Of a stretch of DNA of 64,000 nucleotides, positions 44,541 through 52,297 are shown in pieces. Under the pieces are notes generated by a model, which ran no database searches, was not told where the DNA came from, and saw nothing but the letters and a program-made list of their open reading frames with translations. Origin of the DNA: Pollutimonas sp036675275. GTDB taxonomy: Bacteria; Pseudomonadota; Gammaproteobacteria; Burkholderiales; Burkholderiaceae_B. Position numbers and translations under genes: made by a program. The stretch is from positions 6,888 to 70,887 of the forward strand of contig JAKFFG010000012.1 in assembly GCA_036675275.1 (NCBI GenBank), in the 5' to 3' direction. Every line of letters starts with the position of its first letter. Position 1 is the first letter of the stretch.

Positions 44541-45229
44541 TGCGGGCCATGATTTTGGCCGCCGGCCGCGGCGAACGCATGCGCCCGCTCACCGACAGCA
44601 CGCCCAAGCCTTTGCTGCAGGCCGGCGGCAAACCTTTGATTGTCTGGCATATCGAAAGACTGGTCGCCGCCGGTATTACAGAAATAATCGTCAATCTGTG
44701 CTGGCTGGGCGAGCAGATAGAACAGGCGCTGGGCGACGGCAGGCAATACGGCGCGCGGCTCCACTATTCCTTCGAACCGCAGGCTCTGGAAACGGCCGGG
44801 GGCATCGCGCAGGCCCTTCCTTATTTCGAAGAACAGCCCTTTCTTGTGGTAAACGGCGATGTCTGGTGTGATTGGAATCCCGCCGGGGCCATAGGTGCGG
44901 CAGCCAGCATGGACAGCAGTATGTTGGCATGGTTGGTGCTCGTCGATAATCCCGCCCAGCATCCCGGCGGCGATTTTCAACTGCATGATTCCGGCCTCGT
45001 CACCAACATACCCGCGCCGGATGCGCCCGGAACCCTCACCTTTTCAGGCATAGGCGTCTACCGTCCGGCGCTGTTTCATGGCATTGCTCCCGGCCAGGCA
45101 GCGCCTCTGGCGCCGCTGCTAAGGCAAGCGATGGCAGCTCGCAAAGTAGCCGGTTGCCATTACAATGGCCGATGGACAGACGTGGGCACCCCGCAGCGTC
45201 TGATGCAACTCGACACCGCACTGCGCTAG
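44540..45229 (+). CDS. murU: N-acetylmuramate-1-phosphate uridylyltransferase MurU
   Basis: MurU converts MurNAc-1-phosphate and UTP to UDP-MurNAc, bypassing de novo MurA/MurB. The 229-residue nucleotidyltransferase has MILAAGRGERMRPLTDSTPKPLLQAGGKPLI (GxGxRM...PK signature), ITEIIVNLCWLGEQIE, ALETAGGIAQALP and VVNGDVWCDW with the metal Asp. Coupled to amgK by a TGATG junction. Presence of both genes predicts fosfomycin-tolerant recycling in this organism; this follows from work in Pseudomonas. Confidence 0.92.
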   Translation: MRAMILAAGRGERMRPLTDSTPKPLLQAGGKPLIVWHIERLVAAGITEIIVNLCWLGEQIEQALGDGRQYGARLHYSFEPQALETAGGIAQALPYFEEQPFLVVNGDVWCDWNPAGAIGAAASMDSSMLAWLVLVDNPAQHPGGDFQLHDSGLVTNIPAPDAPGTLTFSGIGVYRPALFHGIAPGQAAPLAPLLRQAMAARKVAGCHYNGRWTDVGTPQRLMQLDTALR

Positions 45230-45319
45230 CCGCAAGCGGCACCGCACGTTACACTGATCCTGGATCAGCCAGTAGATGTGTATCCGCATCTGTCAACATG
45301 AAACCAAGGCTGGCATATG

Positions 45320-45349
45320 TTGCCGCAGACAGGCCGGTCCGTTTATGCT
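45320..45349 (+). promoter_or_regulatory. Candidate sigma70 promoter for the coiled-coil membrane protein gene
   Basis: TTGCCG (45320-45325) and TATGCT (45344-45349) are separated by 18 bp, giving a start near 45356. The match to consensus is moderate (4/6 and 4/6). Confidence 0.4.
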
Positions 45350-45360
45350 TTAGGGTTTTT

Positions 45361-45387
45361 GGCAATGGACACTCGTTTGCCATTGCC
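45361..45387 (+). promoter_or_regulatory. 5'-leader hairpin
   Basis: An 8-bp perfect stem (GGCAATGG at 45361-45368, CCATTGCC at 45380-45387) with an 11-nt loop would lie at the very 5' end of the mRNA, 23 nt before the ATG at 45411. It could stabilise the transcript or affect translation. No known riboswitch fold is seen. Confidence 0.4.
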
Positions 45388-45410
45388 CCGCAATACAGGA
45401 ATAAATCTCC

Positions 45411-46112
45411 ATGTTCGGATCGTCCAAGCGCCGCGTCTTCCAACCTACGGCTTACGGCAGCACCCGGCGTGCGCGCCGCATACCCCGATGGCTGGTACTG
45501 ATGCTTTCTGGCATTGTGCTCGGAGCCGGCGGCCTGCTGTTCCTTCAAAAAAGCTACGGCCCCACCCGACTGACCGTCGAGCAGTCCGAACAGTTGCACT
45601 ACGATCTGAACAGCAGCAATATGGACAAGCAGCGGCTGCAATCGCAGTTCAATCAACAGGCGCACGATCTCAAACAAAGCACCGCTACCGTTCAAGAGCA
45701 AGCGGGCCAGCTGAAAAAAGCCCAGGAACAAGTGGCCAAGCTCACAACGGAGATCCAGCTTTTTGCCGATGCCATGCCACCGGACCCAAGAGGCACATCG
45801 CCCGGCATCCGCGCCGCGTCGTTCACCAACGAAGACGGCCAGCTCCAGTATCAGATACTGGTCATGCAAGACGAAGGCAAGACAGAAACGTTTACCGGCG
45901 AAATGGAACTGGTGGTGGCGGGGCGCTATGCCAACCGCAAGTCCGGCAGCATCGATCTGCCTCCGTTTGCCATCGAACTGCAGCAATACAGCCATGTGGG
46001 CGGCACCGCTCCATTGCCCGAAGGCTTCAAGCCGCGCCAGGTGACCATAAAAGTAACCGAGCAGGGATCAAAAAAACTGAGTGCGACACGCACGATACGG
46101 GTTGCGCGTTAA
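45411..46112 (+). CDS. Membrane-anchored coiled-coil protein (DUF6776-like)
   Basis: A 233-residue protein. A basic N-terminus (RRARRIPRW) precedes one hydrophobic segment (about residues 28-46), then a coiled coil from about 55 to 118 (DLNSSNMDKQRLQSQFNQQAHDLKQ and so on). A beta-rich C-terminal domain follows (LQYQILVMQDEGKTETFTGEMELVVAGRYANRKS). This layout matches uncharacterised DUF6776-type proteins of beta- and gammaproteobacteria; my assignment to that family is from memory of the pattern. It probably projects into the periplasm. The gene stands between murU and the convergent glnQ. Confidence 0.75.
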   Translation: MFGSSKRRVFQPTAYGSTRRARRIPRWLVLMLSGIVLGAGGLLFLQKSYGPTRLTVEQSEQLHYDLNSSNMDKQRLQSQFNQQAHDLKQSTATVQEQAGQLKKAQEQVAKLTTEIQLFADAMPPDPRGTSPGIRAASFTNEDGQLQYQILVMQDEGKTETFTGEMELVVAGRYANRKSGSIDLPPFAIELQQYSHVGGTAPLPEGFKPRQVTIKVTEQGSKKLSATRTIRVAR

Positions 46113-46156
46113 ACATCGCCGGGGCGCCGAAAGGCGCCGGTTAAGCAATACACATT

Positions 46157-46196
46157 AGGGCCTTTGACACACTCCTTGAGCAGTATCAAAGGTCCT
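46157..46196. terminator. Long-stem hairpin between convergent genes
   Basis: An 11-bp stem with one G-U wobble (AGGGCCTTTGA at 46157-46167, TCAAAGGTCCT at 46186-46196) has an 18-nt loop, and a smaller GGCGCC/GGCGCC hairpin sits just before it (46123-46138). Neither has a T run. They lie between the end of the coiled-coil gene and the glnQ-like stop, so probably act as transcript ends. Confidence 0.45.
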
Positions 46197-46923
46197 AGGT
46201 AACGTGCTGCAGGAAATCCTTCAGCCGCTGGCTGGGCGGATTGCTCAGCAGTTCGGCCGGCGCGCCATCTTCGGCTATTTTTCCGCCGTCGATGAAGATC
46301 AGCCGGCTGCCCACTTTGCGCGCGAACTCCATTTCATGGGTGACCACGACCATCGTCATGCCCTCTTCCGCAACGTCCTGCATGACCTTCAGCACTTCAT
46401 GGCGCAATTCGGGATCGAGGGCGGAGGTCGGCTCATCGAACAGCATGAGCTGCGGCCGGATGGCGAGCGCGCGTGCAATGGCGACCCGCTGTTGCTGGCC
46501 GCCCGAGAGCTCACCGGGATAATGATTGATTTTCTCTTCCAGCCCCACCTTGCCAAGCAGCGCGACCGCCTCGTCCCTGGCTTGCCTGCGCGCGCTGCCC
46601 CGCGTGTGGACGGGACCGAACATTACGTTTTCAAGCGCCGTGAGTTGCGGGAAAAGATTGAACTGCTGGAACACCATTCCGGCCTCCCGGCGCAACTCGC
46701 GGACCTGCGCGCCGCTGCCGCGCACGCTCAGCCCATTGACGGTAATGTCGCCTTCCTCGATGGTCTCCAGCACATTGATGCAACGCAGAAGGGTCGACTT
46801 ACCGGAACCGGAGGGGCCGACCACCACCACGACCTCACCCTTCTCGATGGTCAGGTCAATGCCGTTGAGCACCGTGGTCGGGCCGAAACGCTTGACGACA
46901 TTCTTGAACTCGACAATGCTCAT
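46195..46923 (-). CDS. glnQ: Polar amino acid ABC transporter ATP-binding protein (GlnQ type)
   Basis: The 242-residue ATPase of a PAAT-type importer. Walker A is VGPSGSGKST (about residues 34-43), the Q-loop AGMVFQQFNLFPQLTALENV, signature LSGGQQQRVAIARALA, and Walker B LMLFDEPTSALDPELRHEVL, followed by the His switch VVTHEMEFARKV. It overlaps the permease gene by 4 bp and ends the three-gene set. Glutamine is the likely substrate by the binding-protein type, but other polar amino acids are possible. Confidence 0.92.
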   Translation of the reverse strand: MSIVEFKNVVKRFGPTTVLNGIDLTIEKGEVVVVVGPSGSGKSTLLRCINVLETIEEGDITVNGLSVRGSGAQVRELRREAGMVFQQFNLFPQLTALENVMFGPVHTRGSARRQARDEAVALLGKVGLEEKINHYPGELSGGQQQRVAIARALAIRPQLMLFDEPTSALDPELRHEVLKVMQDVAEEGMTMVVVTHEMEFARKVGSRLIFIDGGKIAEDGAPAELLSNPPSQRLKDFLQHVT

Positions 46924-47759
46924 ACGATTTGCGTCCTGTGTTCGATAAACTTGAGGGTCAGCGCAATGATGCCGGTAAGAATCAGGTAAATAACCGCCAC
47001 GGCACCCCAGATTTCAACCGACCGGAAATTGCTGGCGATGATCTCCTGCCCCTGGCGCGTCAGTTCGGCCACGCCAATGACAATGAAAAGCGATGAATCC
47101 TTGAGGCTGATGATGCACTGATTGCCCATGGCGGGAATCATGCGCCGCAATGCGACTGGGCCGATGATGTAGGTGAGTATTTTGTGGAAAGGAAGCCCCA
47201 TGGCCTGGCCGGCTTCCTTGAGCCCCTTGGGAACCGACTGCAGGGCGCCACGCACGATCTCTGCAATATAGGCGCCGGAATTGATGACCAGCGTAAAAAT
47301 GGCGGCCAGCAGCGCATCGATGCGCCAGCCGGAGATCAGCGGCAAGGCAAAGTAGATGAACATGACCTGCACCACAATAGGCGTGCCGCGTATCAACAGG
47401 ATATATACCTGGGCCAGAAATGAAAGCGCGACGGGTATGTATCTTGCAAACCGCCACAACACCGCCAGTACAATCGCCGCTTGCAGCACCAGCCATACCC
47501 AATCGGGTACGCCGGCCAGGAAAGTGCTGCCTATCCAGGACGCCAATCTGACCAGCACAGCGATCAGGACCACGCTGATGACGGCGATGGTAGTTGTTTT
47601 CCAGGTAACCAGCACCTTGACGTAGGTGGTCACGACACCCGAGAGAAATCCGATGATGGTCCCGCCAATCAGGCCCAGCAATGTGATCTGTATCGTCATT
47701 TTTGCGCCTTCGAGAAGGCTGGGTAATGCGTCCCAGATGGCAGACCATTCAAAAGTCAC
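46920..47759 (-). CDS. glnP: Polar amino acid ABC transporter permease (GlnP type) with a two-helix insertion
   Basis: The membrane subunit, 279 residues, from a GTG at 47759. Typical GlnP permeases have about 220 residues. The family motifs IRGTPIVVQVMFIYFALP, SGAYIAEIVRGALQSVPKG and EAGQAMGLPFHKILTYIIGPVALRRMIP (the EAA loop contacting the ATPase) are present from about residue 120. The extra length is an insertion around residues 48-106, between the first helix and the core, holding two predicted helices (TTTIAVISVVLIAVLVRLA and VWLVLQAAIVLAVLWRFA). It overlaps glnQ by 4 bp; glnH lies upstream, across a hairpin. Confidence 0.88.
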   Translation of the reverse strand: MTFEWSAIWDALPSLLEGAKMTIQITLLGLIGGTIIGFLSGVVTTYVKVLVTWKTTTIAVISVVLIAVLVRLASWIGSTFLAGVPDWVWLVLQAAIVLAVLWRFARYIPVALSFLAQVYILLIRGTPIVVQVMFIYFALPLISGWRIDALLAAIFTLVINSGAYIAEIVRGALQSVPKGLKEAGQAMGLPFHKILTYIIGPVALRRMIPAMGNQCIISLKDSSLFIVIGVAELTRQGQEIIASNFRSVEIWGAVAVIYLILTGIIALTLKFIEHRTQIV

Positions 47760-47810
47760 GATGTTTGCCTTGAAAAATGCACGCCCGTCATGGCGGGCCT
47801 GGCATCGTCA

Positions 47811-47855
47811 AATAAAAACGGCGATCAGGGGGTAGCGCTCTACGCCCGATCGCCG
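47811..47855 (-). terminator. Intercistronic terminator-like hairpin between glnH and glnP
   Basis: On the minus strand an 8-bp stem (CGGCGATC/GATCGCCG, 47855-47848 with 47826-47819), extended by an inner GTAG/CTAC pairing, is followed by a T-rich run (47818-47811). It lies just after the glnH stop and before glnP, so it would let most transcripts stop after the binding-protein gene. Confidence 0.7.
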
Positions 47856-47876
47856 TCGCCGGTCAGGTCAGCCTAC

Positions 47877-48638
47877 TTAGTTGACTTGTGCGGCTTTTTC
47901 GCCGAACCATTTTGAATACAGGGCGTCGTAGGTGCCGTTAGCCTGTATGGCCTTGAGCGCCTTGTTCACGACTGGAACCAGTTCGCTGCCCTTGGGGAAG
48001 CCAATACCGTAGAAATCGCCGCTTTTCAGCGAGCCGACTACTTTGACCTTGCCCTGTCCGCCGGTCTTGGCGAAATACTGAAGATTGGGAGTGTCGTGCA
48101 CCACGGCATCGACCCGCCCTGTGGCGAGCTCGAGAAACGCATTGTCAATGTTCGGGAACAACTTGAGCGTTGCGTTCGGTACGTTGGCCTTCAGGTAGTC
48201 GACCGTGGCCGTGCCTATTTTTACCGCAACGTTCTTGCCTTCGAGGTCTTTGGCAGACTTGATGCTGGTATTGTCTTTGCCGACCAGAATGGCCAGGCCG
48301 CTTTCATAATACGGGTCTGAGAAATCAATGACTTTCTTGCGATCGTCGCGTATGGTGATGCCGGCCAGCGCGGCATCGATATTGCGGGTTTGAAGCCCCG
48401 GAATAATGCCATTGAAGTCCATGGGGCGCAGTGAATATTTAAGGCCGGCTTCCTTGGCGATGGCATCCCACAGCTCAATATCGAAGCCTGTGTATTTACC
48501 GTCCTGCTTGAACTCAAAAGGAACGAATGCCGTGTCGGTGGCAACGAGCAGTTCTTTGTCTTGTGCGGCGTGAGTGGCAGGCAGTACCAAGGCCATTGCC
48601 AACCCGGCCAACGCGACTTTGATTTTGTTCTTGAACAT
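47877..48638 (-). CDS. glnH: Polar amino acid ABC transporter substrate-binding protein (GlnH type)
   Basis: From the ATG at 48638 (after AAGGAG) the protein has 253 residues: signal peptide to about ATHAA, then KELLVATDTAFVPFEFKQDGKYTGFDIELWDAIAKEAGLKYSLRPMDFNGIIPGLQ and AALAGITIRDDRKKVIDFSDPYYESGLAILV, the standard PAAT receptor motifs. The sequence around DGKYTGFDIELW resembles E. coli GlnH more than ArtJ or HisJ. Followed by the terminator-like hairpin and then glnP-glnQ. Confidence 0.9.
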   Translation of the reverse strand: MFKNKIKVALAGLAMALVLPATHAAQDKELLVATDTAFVPFEFKQDGKYTGFDIELWDAIAKEAGLKYSLRPMDFNGIIPGLQTRNIDAALAGITIRDDRKKVIDFSDPYYESGLAILVGKDNTSIKSAKDLEGKNVAVKIGTATVDYLKANVPNATLKLFPNIDNAFLELATGRVDAVVHDTPNLQYFAKTGGQGKVKVVGSLKSGDFYGIGFPKGSELVPVVNKALKAIQANGTYDALYSKWFGEKAAQVN

Positions 48639-48690
48639 ATACGACTCCTTGAATGTGGGCGACATCGTCAAAAATTGTATGGTAACCGAA

Positions 48691-48709
48691 AGCGCCCGAT
48701 GCGGGCGCT
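48691..48709 (-). terminator. Terminator-like hairpin after metQ
   Basis: An 8-bp GC-rich stem (AGCGCCCG at 48691-48698, CGGGCGCT at 48702-48709) with a 3-nt loop stands 6 bp beyond the metQ stop. The following minus-strand bases (TTCGGTT) are only partly T-rich, so it is a weak terminator or a transcript-end stabiliser. Confidence 0.55.
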
Positions 48710-48715
48710 CAGCCG

Positions 48716-49507
48716 TCAGAAGGCAGGAACGATGGCGCCCTTGTATTTTTCCTCGATGAATTGGCGCGTTGCCGGGCTTTGCAAAGCATCGACCAGCTTC
48801 TTGATGGCCGGCGAATCTTTCTTGGCTTCGGTGGTCGCCAGCAAATTGGCGTAGGGCGAGTCGGCGCCCTCGATGAACAAGGCATCCTTGACAGGATTCA
48901 AACCAGCTTCGAGTGCATAGTTGGTATTGATCAAAGCCAGGTCGACATCCGGCAGAATCCGCGGCAGGGTGGCGGCCTCAAGCTCGCGGAACTTCAGGTT
49001 TTTCGGATTCTCGGCAATATCGCGCGATGTCGCCAGGATATTGGAGGGATCCTTCAGCTTGATCAGCCCCTGCTTTTGCAGCAAAAGCAAGGCCCGCGCG
49101 CCATTGGACGGGTCGTTGGGCAAAGCGATCAGCGCGCCGTCCTCCAGCTCTTTGATGTCCTTGATCTTCTGCGAATACGCACCGAAGGGCTCCACATGAA
49201 CCAGGCCGACAGAAACCAGACCAGTCTTGTGCTCTTTGTTGAATGAATCGAGATAGGGCTTGTGCTGGAAGAAATTGACATCGATATGGCCTTCGGCCAC
49301 TTGCTGATTGGGCTGGACATAGTCCGTGAATACTTTGATATCCAGCTCGATGCCGTCCTTGGCCAATACCGGCTTGACCAGTTCAAGCAGCTCGGCATGC
49401 GGCACGGGCGTAGCGGCAACACTGAGCGTTTCAGCCTGCGCCGTTGCACCGGCAAACAGCGCGGCGATGGAAAAGGCCAGGGTTGGCGCAATCTTTCTAA
49501 AAAACAT
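48716..49507 (-). CDS. metQ: D-methionine ABC transporter substrate-binding protein MetQ
   Basis: The receptor of the MetNIQ importer, 263 residues from the ATG at 49507. The signal peptide is cleaved near TAQA-ETLSV. Family landmarks: ATPVPHAELLELVKPVLAKDGI, VDVNFFQHKPYLDSFN-type HIDVNFFQHKPYL, LPNDPSNGARALLLLQKQGLIKL and LINTNYALEAGLNP. Unlike E. coli MetQ it has no lipobox Cys, so it is a soluble periplasmic protein here. Last gene of metN-metI-metQ. Confidence 0.93.
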   Translation of the reverse strand: MFFRKIAPTLAFSIAALFAGATAQAETLSVAATPVPHAELLELVKPVLAKDGIELDIKVFTDYVQPNQQVAEGHIDVNFFQHKPYLDSFNKEHKTGLVSVGLVHVEPFGAYSQKIKDIKELEDGALIALPNDPSNGARALLLLQKQGLIKLKDPSNILATSRDIAENPKNLKFRELEAATLPRILPDVDLALINTNYALEAGLNPVKDALFIEGADSPYANLLATTEAKKDSPAIKKLVDALQSPATRQFIEEKYKGAIVPAF

Positions 49508-49526
49508 GGGTATTCTCCATAGAGTG

Positions 49527-50186
49527 TTATTTGCGGTTGAGGCTCGCCACCAAGCGATCCCCAAATACTTGCAAAAGCTGAACCATCACAACCAGAATGG
49601 CTACCGTCACCACCATGACATCCGTCTGGTAGCGCTGATAACCGAAACGCAATGCCAGGTCGCCCAGGCCGCCGCCGCCTATGACACCCGACATGGCCGA
49701 ATAGCCTACCAACGCAATAGCGGTGACGATGATTGCAGCCACGATGCCTGTGGTGGCTTCGGGAATGAGGGCCATCAGGACGGTCTGGCGCGAGTCGGCG
49801 CCCATCGCCCTGCACGCTTCGGAAACTCCGGGATCGAGCTCGCGCAATACATTTTCCACGAGCCGCGCAAAAAACGGTGCGGCGCTGGCCACCAGGGGCG
49901 GCACCGCACCTTCCACGCCCAGCGACGTGCCTGCCAGAACGCGCGTCAGCGGAATCATCACAATGAGCAGGATCAGAAACGGCACGGAACGCAGCACGTT
50001 CACGACAAACGAGAGCACCTGATAGACAGGCCCATTCTGGAGCATCTGGTGCTTGCTGGTCAGGAAGAGGATAACGCCCAGCGGCAGGCCGATGATGACT
50101 GTGAATACAAGCGAGAAACCCGTCATCAACAAGGTGTCGATGGTTGCTTCGCCGATCAAGGCCCAATCGAGATTCGTGAACATCAT
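49527..50186 (-). CDS. metI: D-methionine ABC transporter permease MetI
   Basis: The MetI membrane subunit, 219 residues from 50186 (a start at 50204 would add six). About five to six hydrophobic segments; the characteristic EAA-type loop is EACRAMGADSRQTVLMALIPEATTGIVAAI, and the C-terminus has YSAMSGVIGGGGLGDLALRFGYQRYQTDVM, conserved in MetI. The start overlaps the metN stop by 4 bp, so MetN and MetI are translationally coupled. Confidence 0.93.
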   Translation of the reverse strand: MMFTNLDWALIGEATIDTLLMTGFSLVFTVIIGLPLGVILFLTSKHQMLQNGPVYQVLSFVVNVLRSVPFLILLIVMIPLTRVLAGTSLGVEGAVPPLVASAAPFFARLVENVLRELDPGVSEACRAMGADSRQTVLMALIPEATTGIVAAIIVTAIALVGYSAMSGVIGGGGLGDLALRFGYQRYQTDVMVVTVAILVVMVQLLQVFGDRLVASLNRK

Positions 50187-51193
50187 GGCCGCAGCACCTC
50201 GCATTCAATGCCTGCATCCGCCAGTACGCCGGCCAATTTCCCTTGTTCCGACGCGTCTCCCTGCACAGCGATGACAAGCTGTCCATAGGGCGTGTCCTTG
50301 ATGCGGCCAACCGAGCCCTGGAGGATGCTCACATCCAGGCCCAGTTCGCGGCTGACATGACTGAGTATGGGCCTGACTGTGGCCTCGCCCCGAAAACTCA
50401 GGCGCAACAACTGCCCTTCTATGCCCTGCGCCATCTCGCGCCAGCCTTCTGCATCGACGCCGCTTTCAGACAACAGGGATTGCGTCACAGGGTGGCCGGG
50501 ATGCAGAAAGACATCCAGTACCGCGCCGCTTTCCACGATGACGCCGGCATCGATGACCGCGACGCGGTCGCAGACGTTGCGAATGACGTCCATGCCATGC
50601 GTGATCAGAACTATCGTCAGCCCCAGGCGTTTGTTGATGTCGAGCAGCAGGCGCAAGATTGACTGCGTCGTTTCCGGGTCCAGGGCGGACGTTGCCTCAT
50701 CGCACAACAGGAGCTCCGGACGATTGGCCAGCGCGCGCGCTATGCCCACCCGCTGCTGCTGGCCGCCCGACAATTGCCTTGGATACTTGCGGGCGTGGTC
50801 AGTGAGTCCGACCAGCGCGAGTACTTCGTGCGCCCGCTGCACCTGCTGCGTACGCGGTAAACCCGCCAGTCGCAAGGGAAAGCACACGTTATCGAGCACG
50901 GTGCGCGAACGCAGCAGATTGAAATGCTGGAAGACCATGCCCACACCATGCCGGAATTCCCTGAGTTGCGGCTCGTCAAGCTGCGTGATGTCTCTGCCGT
51001 TGACTGTAACCGTACCCTGCGTCGGCCTCTCCAGAAGATTAAGCATGCGTATCAGCGTACTTTTCCCTGCGCCCGACCGGCCGATAATGCCAAAGATTTC
51101 TCCTTTGCGCACGTGCAGGTCGACCCCCGCCAATGCGTGCGAGATACGACCCGGTGAGGCATAGGTTTTATGGATGTTTTCCAGGAGGATCAA
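50183..51193 (-). CDS. metN: D-methionine ABC transporter ATP-binding protein MetN
   Basis: A 336-residue ATPase. It has Walker A IGRSGAGKST (about residue 38), Q-loop VGMVFQHFNLLRSRTVLDNV, signature LSGGQQQRVGIARALA, Walker B LLLCDEATSALDPETT, and a C-terminal NIL domain (about 260-336; LSFRGEATVRPILSHVSRELGLDVSIL) that binds methionine for trans-inhibition. Start is TTG at 51193, without a strong ribosome site. First gene of the metNIQ operon. No SAM riboswitch or MetJ box is recognisable upstream. Confidence 0.93.
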   Translation of the reverse strand: MILLENIHKTYASPGRISHALAGVDLHVRKGEIFGIIGRSGAGKSTLIRMLNLLERPTQGTVTVNGRDITQLDEPQLREFRHGVGMVFQHFNLLRSRTVLDNVCFPLRLAGLPRTQQVQRAHEVLALVGLTDHARKYPRQLSGGQQQRVGIARALANRPELLLCDEATSALDPETTQSILRLLLDINKRLGLTIVLITHGMDVIRNVCDRVAVIDAGVIVESGAVLDVFLHPGHPVTQSLLSESGVDAEGWREMAQGIEGQLLRLSFRGEATVRPILSHVSRELGLDVSILQGSVGRIKDTPYGQLVIAVQGDASEQGKLAGVLADAGIECEVLRP

Positions 51194-51277
51194 GATACAG
51201 GCTTCTAAAAAAGAATAAGGCTACCGGTTTCCGACCATAGCATTACAATTTAGCATAAGCCGACAGTGTCTTATGGC

Positions 51278-51306
51278 AAAAAAAAACCAGCCCAAAGGAC
51301 TGGTTG
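51278..51306 (-). terminator. Terminator of tRNA-Lys
   Basis: On the minus strand a 9-bp stem (AACCAGTCC/GGGCTGGTT, one G-T wobble) with loop TTT is followed by a run of Ts (plus-strand A run 51278-51286). It ends the tRNA-Lys transcript 18 nt beyond the tRNA 3' end. Confidence 0.85.
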
Positions 51307-51323
51307 TTTTTAAAAAAGATCGG

Positions 51324-51399
51324 TGGTGGGTCGTGCGCGACTCGAACGCGCGACCATCGGATTAAAAGTCCGGTGCTCTACCAACTGAGCTAACGACCC
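51324..51399 (-). tRNA. tRNA-Lys (anticodon TTT)
   Basis: The minus strand gives a 76-nt cloverleaf. The acceptor is GGGTCGT, the D arm contains AGCTCAGTTGGTAGAGC, and the anticodon loop CTTTTAA holds TTT. The T arm is CGCGC-GTTCGAGTC-GCGCG-type, with a genomically encoded CCA at the 3' end (51324). A single gene with its own promoter and terminator. Confidence 0.96.
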
Positions 51400-51413
51400 G
51401 ACCGAAGAACGAG

Positions 51414-51442
51414 ATTATGACGCCATTTAAAAAACCTGTCAA
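51414..51442 (-). promoter_or_regulatory. Strong sigma70 promoter of tRNA-Lys
   Basis: On the minus strand a consensus TTGACA (51442-51437), a 17-bp spacer and CATAAT (51419-51414) place the start just before the tRNA 5' end at 51399. It lies between the tRNA and the divergent metallophosphoesterase start at 51472. Confidence 0.85.
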
Positions 51443-51471
51443 ATGACTACTGCAACAACACAAAGAACCCC

Positions 51472-52260
51472 ATGAACAGTCCACCAAGATCCGTACGCCT
51501 CAATATACTGTCCGATCTTCATCTTGGCAGTGCCGGCCTGCCCCTTCCCCGTACCGACGCCGACATCGTCATCCTGGCCGGGGATGTTGCGCGCCCGAAA
51601 GAAGCCCTGCATTGGGCGCGAGGTTTCAGCAAGCCCGTGCTGTACGTAGCAGGAAACCACGAATTCTACGGAGGCAACCTCGATACCACGATCGAAGACC
51701 TCAAAACGTATGCCCGCGGCACCAATATCCATATCCTGCACAACACAGAAATCATGCTGGAAGGCATACGCTTCCTGGGTTCCACGCTATGGAGCGATTT
51801 CAACTTGTACGGGACGGCATCCCGCGAACAGGCGATCGCCGAGTCCGTGGCCTTTATACGGGACTTCTCGCGGATCAAGTCAAGCATGTCGTCAGACAAG
51901 ACATTCTCGCCGTCCGATATGGAAGAGCTGTTCAATGCCAATATCGCATGGCTGGATGAAAAACTGGGTCAGGACTGCCAGGCTCCCACTGTGGTCATTA
52001 CCCACCACTCGCCCTCGCCCAAAAGCATCCACTCCCGATTCGACGGCTCGCTGATCAACAACTGCTTTGTCTCCAACAGCGAACAACTGATGGGTGCGGA
52101 CAGGGCTGTGTTGTGGATACACGGACATACCCACGACAGTTTCGATTATCAGGTCAACGGCACCCGCGTCGTATGCAATCCGCGAGGCTATGTCCGCGAC
52201 GGCATCAATGAAAATCCCGATTTCGATGCAAACCTGGTAATAGAGGTGCCTGTGCCTTGA
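51472..52260 (+). CDS. Calcineurin-like metallophosphoesterase
   Basis: A 262-residue protein with the binuclear metal motifs ILSDLHLGSAGLPLP (DxH), DIVILAGDVARPKEA (GD), VAGNHEFYGGN (GNHE), a late THHSPSPKS (H) and WIHGHTHDSFDY (GHxH). It resembles the small group of cytosolic phosphoesterases often annotated as serine/threonine phosphatases or phosphodiesterases; the true substrate is unknown. It is monocistronic, starting 72 bp from the tRNA-Lys. It does not look like the ligase-linked MPE endonuclease. Confidence 0.85.
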   Translation: MNSPPRSVRLNILSDLHLGSAGLPLPRTDADIVILAGDVARPKEALHWARGFSKPVLYVAGNHEFYGGNLDTTIEDLKTYARGTNIHILHNTEIMLEGIRFLGSTLWSDFNLYGTASREQAIAESVAFIRDFSRIKSSMSSDKTFSPSDMEELFNANIAWLDEKLGQDCQAPTVVITHHSPSPKSIHSRFDGSLINNCFVSNSEQLMGADRAVLWIHGHTHDSFDYQVNGTRVVCNPRGYVRDGINENPDFDANLVIEVPVP

Positions 52261-52297
52261 ATGACACGGCAGCCGGCCTTGCAGGCAGGTATAAAAA

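Noticed and set aside
45254..45268. 15-bp palindrome CTGATCCTGGATCAG as an operator
   Set aside because: It lies far upstream of the next start, just after murU, without a promoter beside it; more likely chance or a weak transcript end.
51472..52260. Metallophosphoesterase as the missing MPE partner of the exonuclease-ligase pair
   Set aside because: It is about 18 kb away, unlinked, and its sequence looks like a generic calcineurin-like phosphoesterase.
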